From positions 61,908-125,907 of the forward strand of contig JAAOMT010000566.1 in the NCBI GenBank assembly GCA_016748015.1: a stretch of 64,000 nucleotides of DNA. Reading direction: 5' to 3'. Position 1 is the stretch's first letter, and each line of letters begins with the position of its first letter. The position numbers were made by a program, and so were the translations under genes. The notes beneath the pieces were generated by a model. It saw nothing but the letters and a program-made list of their open reading frames with translations. It was not told the origin of the DNA and made no database searches. Below, in pieces: positions 36,150-47,080 of the stretch. The DNA comes from Geosiphon pyriformis. Its lineage: Eukaryota > Glomeromycota > Glomeromycetes > Archaeosporales > Geosiphonaceae.

Positions 36150-38752
36150 ACCACTTATTAGCAATATTCCACCAGCCACCATCATAGAAGATGAGTCACT
36201 TATAGCTATATTTCTTTTCAAAATAGAAGAACCATCAGAAACACCTTTGTTTAGTGGAACTGCACTCGAAAAAAAACGCATCACTGTAATATACACTAAT
36301 GTCAAAGTTAATGGCCACTCCATTAAACTAATCCTCAATAGTGAATCAACTGGCAGCATCATCATAAGACAACTCATGAACCAATTAGGTTACTGAGTTG
36401 ATTGAACTGCCAGTACAAGAATCATCATGGCAAATAAAGCGACTAAAACTCCAATTAGCAAAATTAATGACTTCTCCATCAAAGTCAATAGTATTATAGT
36501 ACCAATCAAGGTACTAGTCATGGAAGCCACCCAATACCAAACACTCATTAGTAATAACTGGCTGTTCAAAACCAATGTGGTACTTAATTAAACCCCCCAA
36601 GAACTTCAGTTAAGCCAGAACAGCTAACATAAGAGTACCAGCTTCTTGTGACCACTTTAAACCAACCATCATGCAACCACTAATCAAACTAAAAGAAAAA
36701 GAAACTAAATCTACTTGGAAAGCTTATCAAGTTTCTTGGGCCAACAAAAATTACAACAAGCTGCTGCCAGTATCTTCATAAGACAACCAAGGAAAAGGAA
36801 AAAGAAGAGAAGAACTTACCTGAAACACTGACCAATTATCATGGGATAACAATAATTAAAGCAAGTTATTATCAATTTGGATCTGGGAAGAAAAGAGAAA
36901 AGAGAAAAAAAAGGAAAGCAAAAACACACAAGACCCCAACCCTATGTATATTTTATATTCGGCACCACAACCACAAATCAGTTACCGTCAATTCAAGCTA
37001 GTATATGTTGATTGTGACAAAAAATTATTGACAATAGGCACATGCTGTAATGACAATAAGGAATACCAAATGGCAACTAAGTTTTATTGCCACCCATGCA
37101 TTATTAAACACTTTAAAAGACCAAAACAAGTTGAAAAATAGGATAATAAATCATGCTTGGCTTGTGGAGAAACACTTCTAGACAAAAAAATGTGGAACAA
37201 CATTCCTGGGCAAAAAAGAATGTGCAATAAATTGTGTCAATACATGATTTTAATAAGTGACTGGGTTAGGAAAAAAATATTAATAGAAGCCATCTAAAAA
37301 AAAGCTGTGAAACATTTGGACAGATGCCCCCATGATAACAATGAAATCTGGCAAATGGCACTTGCCAAAATTGAAGGAGCATCAACAGAAGAAATAAGAA
37401 TGATCAAAAATAATCCACCAGAATCCATAGAACTTAACTGAGGCTCAAACCCAAATATTATCCTAGAATCTATGGACCCAAAACAATTCTATGAGCATTA
37501 TTAGGAATTAGCACTTATTAAAAAAGAACAAGAGCAGTGTTTAAAGCAGTTGAATACTCAATTATGTCAACATTGCTTAATTTCCTATGACTTTCAATAT
37601 TGTAATAAGTGTGATCTCATTTACAATCTACCACTACACATGATCTACATAATTTCAAAAAAAAAAAACCCAATCAGCAGCTATGGATTGGAATCGGAAT
37701 CACTATTCAATTCCAATTCAAACTCTGACAATGATAACAACAAAAATAACAGTTCCAGCTCCATTTAAAATGGCAATGAAAACTATGATGATTCAAACTC
37801 TGATTTAAATCCAGAAATATACATTGCACTTCCTGATCTCACCAAGAAGCAAGAACTGAAATGGTTCAGTGATAATAACAAAAATATTATGTCAGAACAT
37901 GCACATAATACTGATACAAGATTTGATCTAAAATATCTTAGAAAAGACACTATCAAATTAGAACCACATTTGCGCACATATATTGATCTCAAAATAGCAC
38001 TGGAAATCCCAGCAACAACAATGGTTCAACTAGCATTTAGAAGTAGTTTAGCAAAAAAAGGAATCAATATTAGAAAAGAAATAATTAATGCAAAATATAT
38101 AGAAAACATTATTGTAATGCTACAGAATGACTCTGAAAAGGCCTATATTATAGAACTAAATGAAAAGATTGCACAGGCAATATTCTTATCTTTGGTGAAA
38201 ATAGCTCAGTTAGTATCAGTGGGAAACAGAGAAAAATTAGAGATTACAGCTAGAGGGATACAGGGTTTTGGATTAATAGATAGAATAGATGTATTAGTTA
38301 ATATAGCAGAAGAAAAAATTGTTGACAAGAAAAAAATTATCTCCACCTCTCAATCAATTTCCATTCCACCATATAACCAGTACATGGTAGTTATAGAGAA
38401 AAAAGTAAAAGATCAAATTCAAATTTTTGAGACAAAAGCAATACTGTATAAATCAAAAAAAATTGGATTAGTCAATCTACACATACCAGCCAAGAACCAC
38501 AGTTATATTAAAATTCCTATTTACAACAACATGGAAAATGTCATCAAGATACTAAAAAGAACTACTATTGAATACTTAACCACCAAAATTGAAAACCAAC
38601 TGCCAGATACTATTTCAGACTTTCCACAACTGTGTGAATATATAGATATCATATCACAAACAATATACAGACAAAAAAAATGTTATTTGCTTCAACCAGA
38701 ACAATTGGAACAGATGAACTTGGGAAATCTAGACCCACTACAATATATGTAG
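36150..38752 (+). pseudogene. Family A protease, Cys-rich segment and dUTPase
   Basis: The protease active site, normally D-S/T-G, reads LNSESTGS near 36340: Asp is Asn and Gly is Glu, both G-to-A changes. A Cys-rich stretch follows (about 36944-37640; pairs CC, CHPC, CLAC, CQHC, CNKC). From 37889 a 287-codon frame is uninterrupted and holds a trimeric-dUTPase-like domain: FDLKYL (motif I), FRSSLAKKG (II), IINAKY (III, degraded), KIAQAIFLSL (IV) and ARGIQGFGLIDR (V). dUTPase hydrolyses dUTP to dUMP and limits uracil in newly made DNA. The rest of that frame is a linker to RT. Motif III has lost its usual Asp/Gly pattern, so activity is doubtful. Confidence 0.8.
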
Positions 38753-38758
38753 CTTAAG

Positions 38759-41490
38759 ATGTTACTCAACAATTTCAATAACATTTTTGCCAGCAAAAAT
38801 AAATTTGGCAGAACCAATATCATCCAACATCAAATCAAGACTGGAGATGTAATGCCAATTAAACAAAGAGCATACAGAGTACCACCAGCCAGCCATGAGA
38901 TCATTTATCAAGAAATCAATAGAATGCTTGACAATAGGTTAATTCAGCCATCAATAAGCTCATGGTTGTCACCAGTGGTATTAGTCTATAAAAAAAATGG
39001 AAAAATCTATTTTTGCATAGATTACCAAAAACTGAATGGAGTAACAAAAGGAGATAGCTACCCAACTCCAAATATCTAAGAACTTTTCGATGCTTTTGGA
39101 GAAAATAAATGGTTCTCAACTTTAAACTTAGACAGCAGTTATTGACAAGTAGCCATAAAACCAAAAGATAAAGAAAAGACAGCTTTTACAATATGAAAAG
39201 AGAATTTTAAGTTTGAAATAATGCCATTTGGCTTGATGAATGCTCCAGCAACATTCTAATGGCTCATGGAAATTGTCTATACTAGACTACTGTGAAAATC
39301 AGTAGTTGTATACTTGGATGACACCAATGTGTTCTCAGAAACATTTGATGATTATCTGCATTATCTTCAACAAGTATTTGAAAGACTCAGATGAACAGAA
39401 TTGAAATTAAATGCAAATAAATGCTTCTTTGGCAAAAGAAAACTCAAGTTTTTGGGACATGTTGTAAGCAAAGATGGTATCAAAATAGATCCAAATAAGA
39501 TTAAAATTGTTAAAACTTTTTAGTACCAAATAATCTTACAGAACTAAGAGCATTCTTGGGATTTGCTGAATACTACCACCATTTTATCAAAGACTTTTTC
39601 AAAATAGCTCACTCACTACACCAACTTTAAACAAAGAACACCAAATATAAATGGACTGAAATCCAACAAAAAGCCTTTGACACACTAAGAAGAAAACTTA
39701 TTCAAGCCCCAGTATTAATCTATTCAGATCACAACAAATCATTTATCATCACCACTAATGTATTAGGCCAAGCATTGAGAGCAGTACTATCACAGAGAGG
39801 ACCAGATGGAAGAGAACATCCAGTAGTTTATGCCAGTAGAAACTTAAGTTCAGCCAAAAAAAACTATAGAACTCCAACATTAAAACACTTAGCAATCTAT
39901 TGGGCTGTTATTAAATAGAAAAAATACTTAAGTTAAAAGTTTAATGTGTACATTGATCACAAAGGATTAATTTCAATCCAGAAGCAAAAATTTGGAGACG
40001 ATTGCTATATCAGATGGAAAATAAAACTTTCACTATTTAATTATATAGTACATTATAAAAAAAGAAAAAAAAACAAAAATGCCAACAGATTGTTACAAAT
40101 GAGACAAATCTAAAAACATTTCAACCCAAAAATATAACAAAAAATGAATATACAAAAATACCAATAACTTTAACATTATATAAATACTCAATTGTTTAAA
40201 GAAAAATTATCTCAAAAGGAACAAAACAACAATCAAAATACTTTATTAATTACCAAAATATATTTTACTGGAAAAACAAAAAAAATTCAGATTAACCAAC
40301 CAGAATAATCACAGAACCAAAAAAAGAGACAATATTATTTAACATACACTCAGATCTAACAGCAAGACATTTTCATAAAGAAGCAACAATAGAAAAAACC
40401 AGAAAAAGATACTATTGACCATCAATATATCCAGACATCATCCAATATGTTCAAAATTGTGATGCTTGTCAAAGAAAAGGAGGAACAAAACCCAGTAAAC
40501 TATTAAGACCAATTAAAATAGGACAACTATTTAATCATATTAGAATTGACTTAGTCAGACCATTAACAATTACTAGCAAAGGCAACAGATATATTGCAGT
40601 ACTTATGAATTATCTCACAAAATGGCCAGAAGCAAAAGCCATTCAAAGAGCAGATGCAGAATTTGTTGCCAAATTTGTTTATCAAGATTTAATCTATTAA
40701 CATAAATGTCTAAAAAAACTATTATCAGATCAAAGAACTCACTTTGTGAATAGAACATTGGCAGAATTAAGTTAAAGATTTGGAATAAAAAGACCATTAT
40801 CATCATCATATTATTCACAAACAAATGAGTTAGTTGAAAGGTTTAACAGAACATTGTGTGAAGCCATTGCCAAAATCAGTCAAAAAAACCAGGACAAATG
40901 AGATTTAATTATACCATCAGTATTATTTACTTATCAGACAATAAAACAAGCCACTATACAAGCAACACTATTCGAATTAATATATAGTAGAACAACAACA
41001 TTACCAGTTGAGATAAAAGTCAAAACATATCCAACAAAACTAATAACAGAAGAGAATTTTCAAAGAACATTGTTAAGAAGAACATATAACTTAATAAAAA
41101 CACTAGAAAACACATGGTGAAAAGCAGCTGATAACATCTAAAAGTTACAAGAAAAACAAAAAAAAAGACATGATAACCAACTAAAGAAACCAGTTGAATT
41201 CAAGATTAGAGACAAAGTACTTTTATATTGTATTAAAGTGGAAAAACAATGGAATAGAAAATTTGACCCCAAATAGGACAAACCATTTCACATAGAAAAT
41301 TTTTTTGGAAATAAAGCTTATAAATTAAGGTTAAACAACAAAATCTTAACCAAAGCAGTACATAGTAATCGACTGAAATAATATCATCATATAGTATCAT
41401 CATCTACCAATAATATTCTGCAATTAGGAGTACAGAGAATACTAGTTAAACCAAATGAGATTTTACAAGATTTAAAACTAATTATAATCA
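38759..41490 (+). pseudogene. Family A reverse transcriptase, RNase H and integrase
   Basis: RT begins after a short linker. Seen in order: QHQIKTGD, RAYRVPPASHE, LIQPSISSWLSPVVLVYKKN, then YLDD at about 39309-39320 (catalytic residues kept), ELKLNANKCFFGKRKLKFLG. RNase H follows to about 39960. Integrase (from about 40330) has the HHCC finger (HFHKE, CDACQ) and a core with IDLV, LLSDQRTHF and NELVERFNR, carrying the DDE residues. Stops at 39079, 39245, 39289 and elsewhere break the frame. These enzymes copy element RNA to DNA and insert it. Confidence 0.85.
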
Positions 41491-41547
41491 TTGAACCAAA
41501 CACATAAAATTGAACAACTAAAGAGTATATAAAAACACAGTATATGC

Positions 41548-42518
41548 TGTTATCAGACAAAATTAGAGATATTATTTAGCATGAAATTATTTTTATAATT
41601 CCTATTATTAATTAGCATATATTATCATTCAAAGTATCACTTATTACATTAGCAAAATGTTCAAAATTATTATTTAATTAATAACCCAATTTGCACATAA
41701 CATAGATGTAATCTAATTGCAATAATCAATTATGCAATACCCCAAACTATGTAACATTTAAAAAGTTTGCCAAAATTTGTAGAAATTCGCTGAAATAATT
41801 GAAATATCTAATAGTTCACAGAAATAACTTGTAGTTCGCCAAAATGTATCTTTAGTTCAACAAAATTGTAGAAAATAGCAAAGTTCAAGTTCATAGAATA
41901 GTGTTATAACAAGTTGTATAAAAGAAGAACTTCTTTCTTCGAGAAAATATATCTTACTTTAGATTTATTACTTAGAACCATTTCTACACACACAAAAAGA
42001 AATAAATATCAAATAATTCGAAAAACCAAATTTTTTAATTATTGCACTTGGAAAAATCTCCAAAACCCAACTAACATTTCGAAATTAATTAGCTACTAAT
42101 TTCAGTAAACTGTTAGTGACTTCAGGTCTGGATAAAAAACGTTTTCCTTGACAAAATTCTATTTTTTTTATATTTTTTTTATTTTTCTTTTCTTTTCTAA
42201 TTACAATCATTAAAGTAGCCTACAGACAAGATTTCTGTAAAAGAGTTGACTTTCACAGCAAAGTAACTACACATTTTTTTAGTAAGCTTCTAGATGAGCA
42301 ATTTCTGGGAAAGAGTTGATGTTTACTACAATGTAACTACATAAAGTAACTGGCAAGAAATTGGCCATTCCATTTATAAGCCCAGCAGTTCAAATTATAG
42401 GAGATAATTTGAAGATAAATTCAGTTACTGGAGGTTCAACCACATCCAGAAAACGTAAATTCACAGCAAACAGGCATCAACAACATTTAAGAAAAGAGAC
42501 CAAAAACCTCCAATAATA
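41548..42518 (+). repeat. 5' LTR of fresher family B Gypsy element
   Basis: Begins TGTTATCAGAC and ends CCAATAATA, 971 bases, followed by TT and the primer-binding site. Its reverse complement matches the two LTRs of the 19345-28473 element over their length. Contains TATAAAAG near 41922, a plausible promoter, so RNA would start shortly after. A homopolymer-rich block of T precedes the U5-like part. Confidence 0.85.
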
Positions 42519-42519
42519 T

Positions 42520-44300
42520 TTGGTGCTCTCTCATGAAAATAACACAGTGACAACAATTTTAAAAGTGGTGACTCAAACAGATTCAAGAACTCTAGAGTAT
42601 TATCAGTTAATCTACACTCACTGCAAGCAGAGATTTAACATCCCAAACAAAATTGAAACATTCAAGAAAACACTTTACCAATACATTGAAAATCACATCA
42701 ACAATTATCTTTTTGGAGACTACAATATTTCAGAAGTTAGACACAACTTATATGAAAGCTTAGTACATCACACTCATCTAAACACTCAGGATTTTAACAA
42801 TCAAACACTTGAAACATACTTCCAAGAACTCAACTTCAATATCATTCAGTATTGTAAAGAGAATTACCCAATAAAACAGAAATTTTCTCTTGGTTTTGAA
42901 TCAGAAACAGAAGAAGGAAAAGGAAAAAGGAAACAAAAACTCAGAACTACTCCCAATACATCTAAAACCACTGCCAAACATTTACAAACTCCAGAACAAG
43001 GAACCAGCTTTAAATTACCACTCTCAATTACATCATTTCTAGCTTTACTTGCTCAACTGCAAACACCAAGCTCACCTCTTATTTGATTTTCAAGAATAGA
43101 AGATTTTCAGTCACCCAAAGCCTTATTCAACAACAAAAACCAATATCAACTAGCACCAACTTTCTTGATTACCTACAGAAAAATGAAAGTAATCATTCAG
43201 AAAGCTTAAAAAGTGAAAAAACTGAATCAGAACAAGAAACAGAAGACTCAAAAAACAAAGAAAAAATGGCCTCCACATATATCGCAAAAATTCCTGAGTT
43301 CACAGAAGAAGACAGCAAAACCAGTCCTCAAGAATGGTTTGACAAAGTTTTAAAAGCAGGAGATGCAAATGGTTGGAATGCTGCCAGAATGTTAAAAGCA
43401 ATTCCATACTTCTTACAAGAAATGGCTGGTGAATGGTTTGAAAACTTGGAAGCCCCACCAGAACACTGAGAAGTATTCAAAACTGCTTTCCTAGAACAGT
43501 TCACTAACAATAACACTTCCATTACCCTTCAAAATTGGTTCTGAAATATCAAGCAAGAACCAAATGAATTAGTTATGACCTATCTTAGGAAATTCAACAA
43601 ACTGCTTAGAAGGATTTGCCAATTAAAAACCAATGAATACTACTCCAATGCACAAATTTTGGATCAATTCATTGTTAGACTAAAAGACAAACTCATCAAG
43701 AAAGTTTATTCACATGCACTAAAAAATTTAACCACTGCTATTCAACAGGCGAAAAACTATGAAATGACTATGGAAGAAGCCAACCGTACCAAACTTGTTA
43801 ACCTGGCTATTGGAGAAACCAGCTTAGCAGCTAAAAAAAAGATTGACCAATTAACCAAGAAAGTTAAAAACTACTTCACCAATTAACAGCAACAACAGCA
43901 GCCATAGCAATCACAACAACCACAAAGATACCAATCCTCACAACGACGCAATCAAAACAACTTTGGACCACCATCCAATAACCAAATCCAAAATTGTCAT
44001 TATTGTGGAATTCCAGAACACTGGAAATACGATTGTAGAAAATTGCAATGAGACCAACAACAAAGAAATAATCAATGTTACCCTCCACCACAGCAATTTT
44101 ATTATCAACCACCACCACCAACTTACTATTCACCAAGATCCCAATACCAAAGTAACTATTATCAACCTGTTTCACAGCCAATCCAACAGCAATATCAACA
44201 ACCACCCACACAATATTATCAAGTACCTGCTCGAAAATTAATTCCACAAAATCAATTTACATCACAAAACCAATACCAAATAAACAACAATAGGATCAAT
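42520..44300 (+). pseudogene. Family B gag with zinc knuckle
   Basis: A first frame (to 43086) gives an N-terminal region; the main capsid-like part starts near ATG 43266 (MASTYIAKIPEFTEED) with FDKVLKAGDANGWNAARM and YLRKFNKLLRRICQ. A zinc knuckle CHYCGIPEHWKYDC (CX2CX4HX4C, intact) lies at about 43997-44040, followed by a Gln/Pro/Tyr-rich tail. Stops: TGA at 43468 and about 43543, TAA at about 43885, TAG at about 43904 and TGA at about 44048. Relative to family A gag, only scattered residues match, so the two families are well separated. Confidence 0.82.
42521..42536 (+). promoter_or_regulatory. Primer-binding site, family B
   Basis: TGGTGCTCTCTCATGA, two bases after the LTR, shares its first six bases with the family A site. 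The tRNA was not identified. Confidence 0.5.
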
Positions 44301-44378
44301 TTGAACAACCAATTGGTTTCCTGAAATTCAGCTCAACCAAAACCCAACCATTATTATACTCAACTTAGTTATCTTACG

Positions 44379-45790
44379 ATGCCAAAAAAACAGAATTTTT
44401 GCCATACTGTACTTTTAAAAGGTAGAGCTGCAGCACAACAACAAAACCCTTCCTATACTTCTATCACAATCTCACCAGCCAGAATTGCTGAAAATGCCAA
44501 CCTTTCAAATATATTTCTTTTTGAATTTGAAGCAAATGAATCACCATTCTTGCTTAGCAATGCAGCGGCTAACGAGCAAAAAGCCATCACTGCAATGTAC
44601 ACAGAAGCTGAAATAGAAAGAAAGCCAATTCATTTAATCCTAGACAGTGAATCTGCTGGAAGCATCATTATATATCAATTGATACAGCAGCTAAAGAAAA
44701 ATGTTGACCAACCAGCTCAGACAATCATTGTTACTGCCGATGGCATGAAAAAGACTCCAGTAGGAAAGATTGACAACTTTCTATTCACAATTGATGGAAT
44801 CACCATTCCAGTCAAAGTTCTGATCATAAATGCTTCCCAATACCAAGCTCTCGTCAGAAATGATTGGCTCCAAAAAGCCAATGCTAATCTGAATTGGGAG
44901 ACACAAGAGTTAACAATCTTCTACCAAGGACAACATGCCCGAGTACCTGCCACTTGTGGTACATTCAACAAACGCTCTGAAAAAGTCCCAGCTTTTGAAT
45001 TTGAACCAAAAGAAGAAAAACCCATTATTGAAACATTTATGGCACTTGAATCAACTTTCAATTGGGCTGATAAAACTGAACAACAGTATTTTTCAACATA
45101 TGATTCCCTTGAAACAAAAGAACCAGTAACACCTGGATGGAATGTCTTCTATTCAAAACCAAAACCACAAAAACAATATTTTTACATTCCACTCAAATAC
45201 AAAGATTGCCACAAAAAACTTTCATCAATGAGAGCCTGCATTTTACCTGAAGAAGAATATGAAAATCATACTTGTTATTACTGCAAGGCTTGTCATAGAG
45301 AATGATGGGGCCATCTAATAAAAAAAAATAGAAAATGGGACAACACTCTTTGTTTGACTTGTAGAGATATGCTATCAGAAGAATGCAATTGAATTGATAT
45401 AGCAATGAGAGGAGGAGTCTGTGATCAAACCTGCCAATATGCTTTATCAATTTCAGAAAAAGTCAAAAAAGGAATACTTTTTAATGCTGCTTATAATAGC
45501 ATTCTCAACAAACTGTACTATTATCCTCATGATGCCGAAATGATTTTTGATTTAGCAATGGCTTTAATTAATGGAGCCACTCAAAAAAATGTTTGTCAAA
45601 TGAAAGAATCAGAATACATTGTATACACCTTTGAAATCACTGGATACAACTACAAAGATAAAATAAAAGTATATCACCAAATTGCCAGTCACACCTACCT
45701 GACCAAAGAAGCTCAAGCTCAATGGCTAGAGCAAATGAACATTAAATTATGTGAGGAATGCATAATGCCTTGTGATAAACAATGATGTCC
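44379..45790 (+). pseudogene. Family B protease and Cys-rich segment
   Basis: A 308-codon frame (44379-45305) holds the aspartic protease. Its active-site motif reads LILDSESAGS, where Glu replaces the invariant Gly of D-S-G through a single G-to-A, so the protease should be dead. Downstream are a Cys-rich segment (CHKK, CYYCKACHRE, CLTC, CDQTC) and a helical stretch, then CEECIMPC and CPEC. Cys pairs spaced CX2C on both sides of the helical part suggest one or two zinc-binding folds. Stops: TGA at about 45303, 45391 and 45783. The role of this segment is unknown; it recurs in family A and in the minus-strand family B copy. Confidence 0.78.
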
Positions 45791-45815
45791 TGAATGCTAT
45801 GCTCTTAGTATTCCC

Positions 45816-47080
45816 TTGCCCAGCGAAAGTGATGAATATGAAATTGAATTCAGAGAACCTGAAGCAATAGAAGAAATAAAAGTCACACCTGTCTATCTTA
45901 TTGAAAATCAGCCTGCTTTACAACTCAAATACTTCAACAACAATGGACAAGAAATAAAGCCTGAAAAAGCCCACAAAATTGATGCTGAATATGATCTAAG
46001 ATATTCAGGAAAAAACACCTTTACTCTTAAACCTAAATCGCTTACAAAAATCAACCTCAAAATTGCCCTCGAAATCCCACTAGAAGCAATAGTCCAAATC
46101 ACTTCACGATCATCATTGGCAAGCAAAAAATTAATATTAGAAGAAGAATCATAGATACGGGATATACAAGAGACATTACAATCATGTTACAAAATAAAAC
46201 CAATAAACTTTTTCAGATTGAACATGCCAAAAAAATTGCTCAAGCTATTTATTTACCCTTAATTAACATTTCGGGTTTACAATTAGTCAGTCAAAGAGAA
46301 CAATTGGGAAAAAGTGAAAGAGAAACCAAAGGTTTTGGTTCAACTGGACGATATACAGTTCCAGTAAACATAGCTCTTAACAAACAAAATGAATCTCACC
46401 AGATTCTATGACTCTCACAACCAATCACTATTTCACCCTTTGGAGAACATCTGGAAATCTACACCTGTCCAAAGCCAACAACCACACAACAAATTTTTGA
46501 ATCCAATGAACAAGTCTGCTTGGAACATAATATCTCGATCCCAAACATTTATATTCCAGAAGGAACAAAGAAAGTTTAAGTTACTTTTTACAATTCCAAG
46601 AATTATCCCATAGTTTTATTAAATAACTTAGAAATTGGAGTCATTCACAGTAACATCTTTCAACAAGAACTATCCCAAACAGTTTCCAATTTCTCGGAAA
46701 TTATTGAACATTCACTACCAAAAATCAACCCAAACCCCAGTTCTGAAAACTACCATGTTGTCATGGAAAAACTATCTCGAATCAACATGGGACAACTTGA
46801 ACCACAACAACAAAACCAGCTCAAAGAGCTAATTGTGGAATTTGCCAATATCTTTGCTAAAAACAACAATGACTTAGAAAGAACTGATTTAATTCAACAC
46901 CAAATTTATACAGAAGATGCTAAACCAAAGTAACAACAAGCCTACTGAGTTGCTCCAAAAAGTCACCAATTTATCCGAGAAAAAGTACAACAGATGCTTA
47001 ACAATGGGCTTATTCAACCATCAATAAGTCCATGAGCCTCACTTGTGGTCTTAGTTAAAAAGAAAAATGGAAAGATATGT
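45816..47080 (+). pseudogene. Family B dUTPase and start of reverse transcriptase
   Basis: All five dUTPase signature motifs can be read: YDLRYSG (I, about 45990), SRSSLASK (II, about 46105), IIDTGYTRDI (III, about 46150), KKIAQAIYLPL (IV, about 46230) and ETKGFGSTGR (V, about 46330). Motif V is complete with its GFGSTG P-loop-like core. A one-base frameshift lies in the A-run near 46128, between II and III. A linker follows, then RT N-terminal sequence (LIQHQIYTEDA, FIREKVQQMLNNGLIQPS). TGA codons at about 46409, 46947 and 47033 replace residues that are Arg or Trp where comparison is possible. Confidence 0.82.

Larger units (their letters stand above)
33869..41547 (+). mobile_element. Fresher family A Ty3/Gypsy element, internal region
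   Basis: Order of domains on the plus strand: gag, zinc knuckle, aspartic protease, Cys-rich segment, dUTPase, reverse transcriptase, RNase H, integrase. RT before integrase places it in Ty3/Gypsy. Coding sequence is recognisable throughout but broken by many stops at former CAA/CAG, CGA and TGG codons, so it is dead. The 3' LTR is not where expected: at 41548 a family B LTR begins instead, showing that the family B element entered the very end of this copy. Confidence 0.9.
42519..47080 (+). mobile_element. Fresher family B Ty3/Gypsy element, internal region, 3'-truncated
   Basis: Gag, zinc knuckle, protease, Cys-rich segment, dUTPase and the first part of RT are present. The match ends at about 47080, inside RT after VVLVKKKNGKI, where a decayed LINE fragment takes over. 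RNase H, integrase and the 3' LTR of this copy are missing. Only about a dozen stops interrupt it, so it is much less decayed than the copy at 19345-28473. Confidence 0.88.

Noticed and set aside
36141-36575. Minus-strand frames in family A protease region
   Set aside because: Antisense shadows of the plus-strand protease, which shows the aspartic-protease layout.
42519-47080. Alternative genetic code with TGA read as Trp (for example endobacterial or mitochondrial DNA)
   Set aside because: TGA also stands at Arg positions, TAA and TAG stand at Gln positions, TGG is still used nearby, and related copies show the transitions that created the stops.
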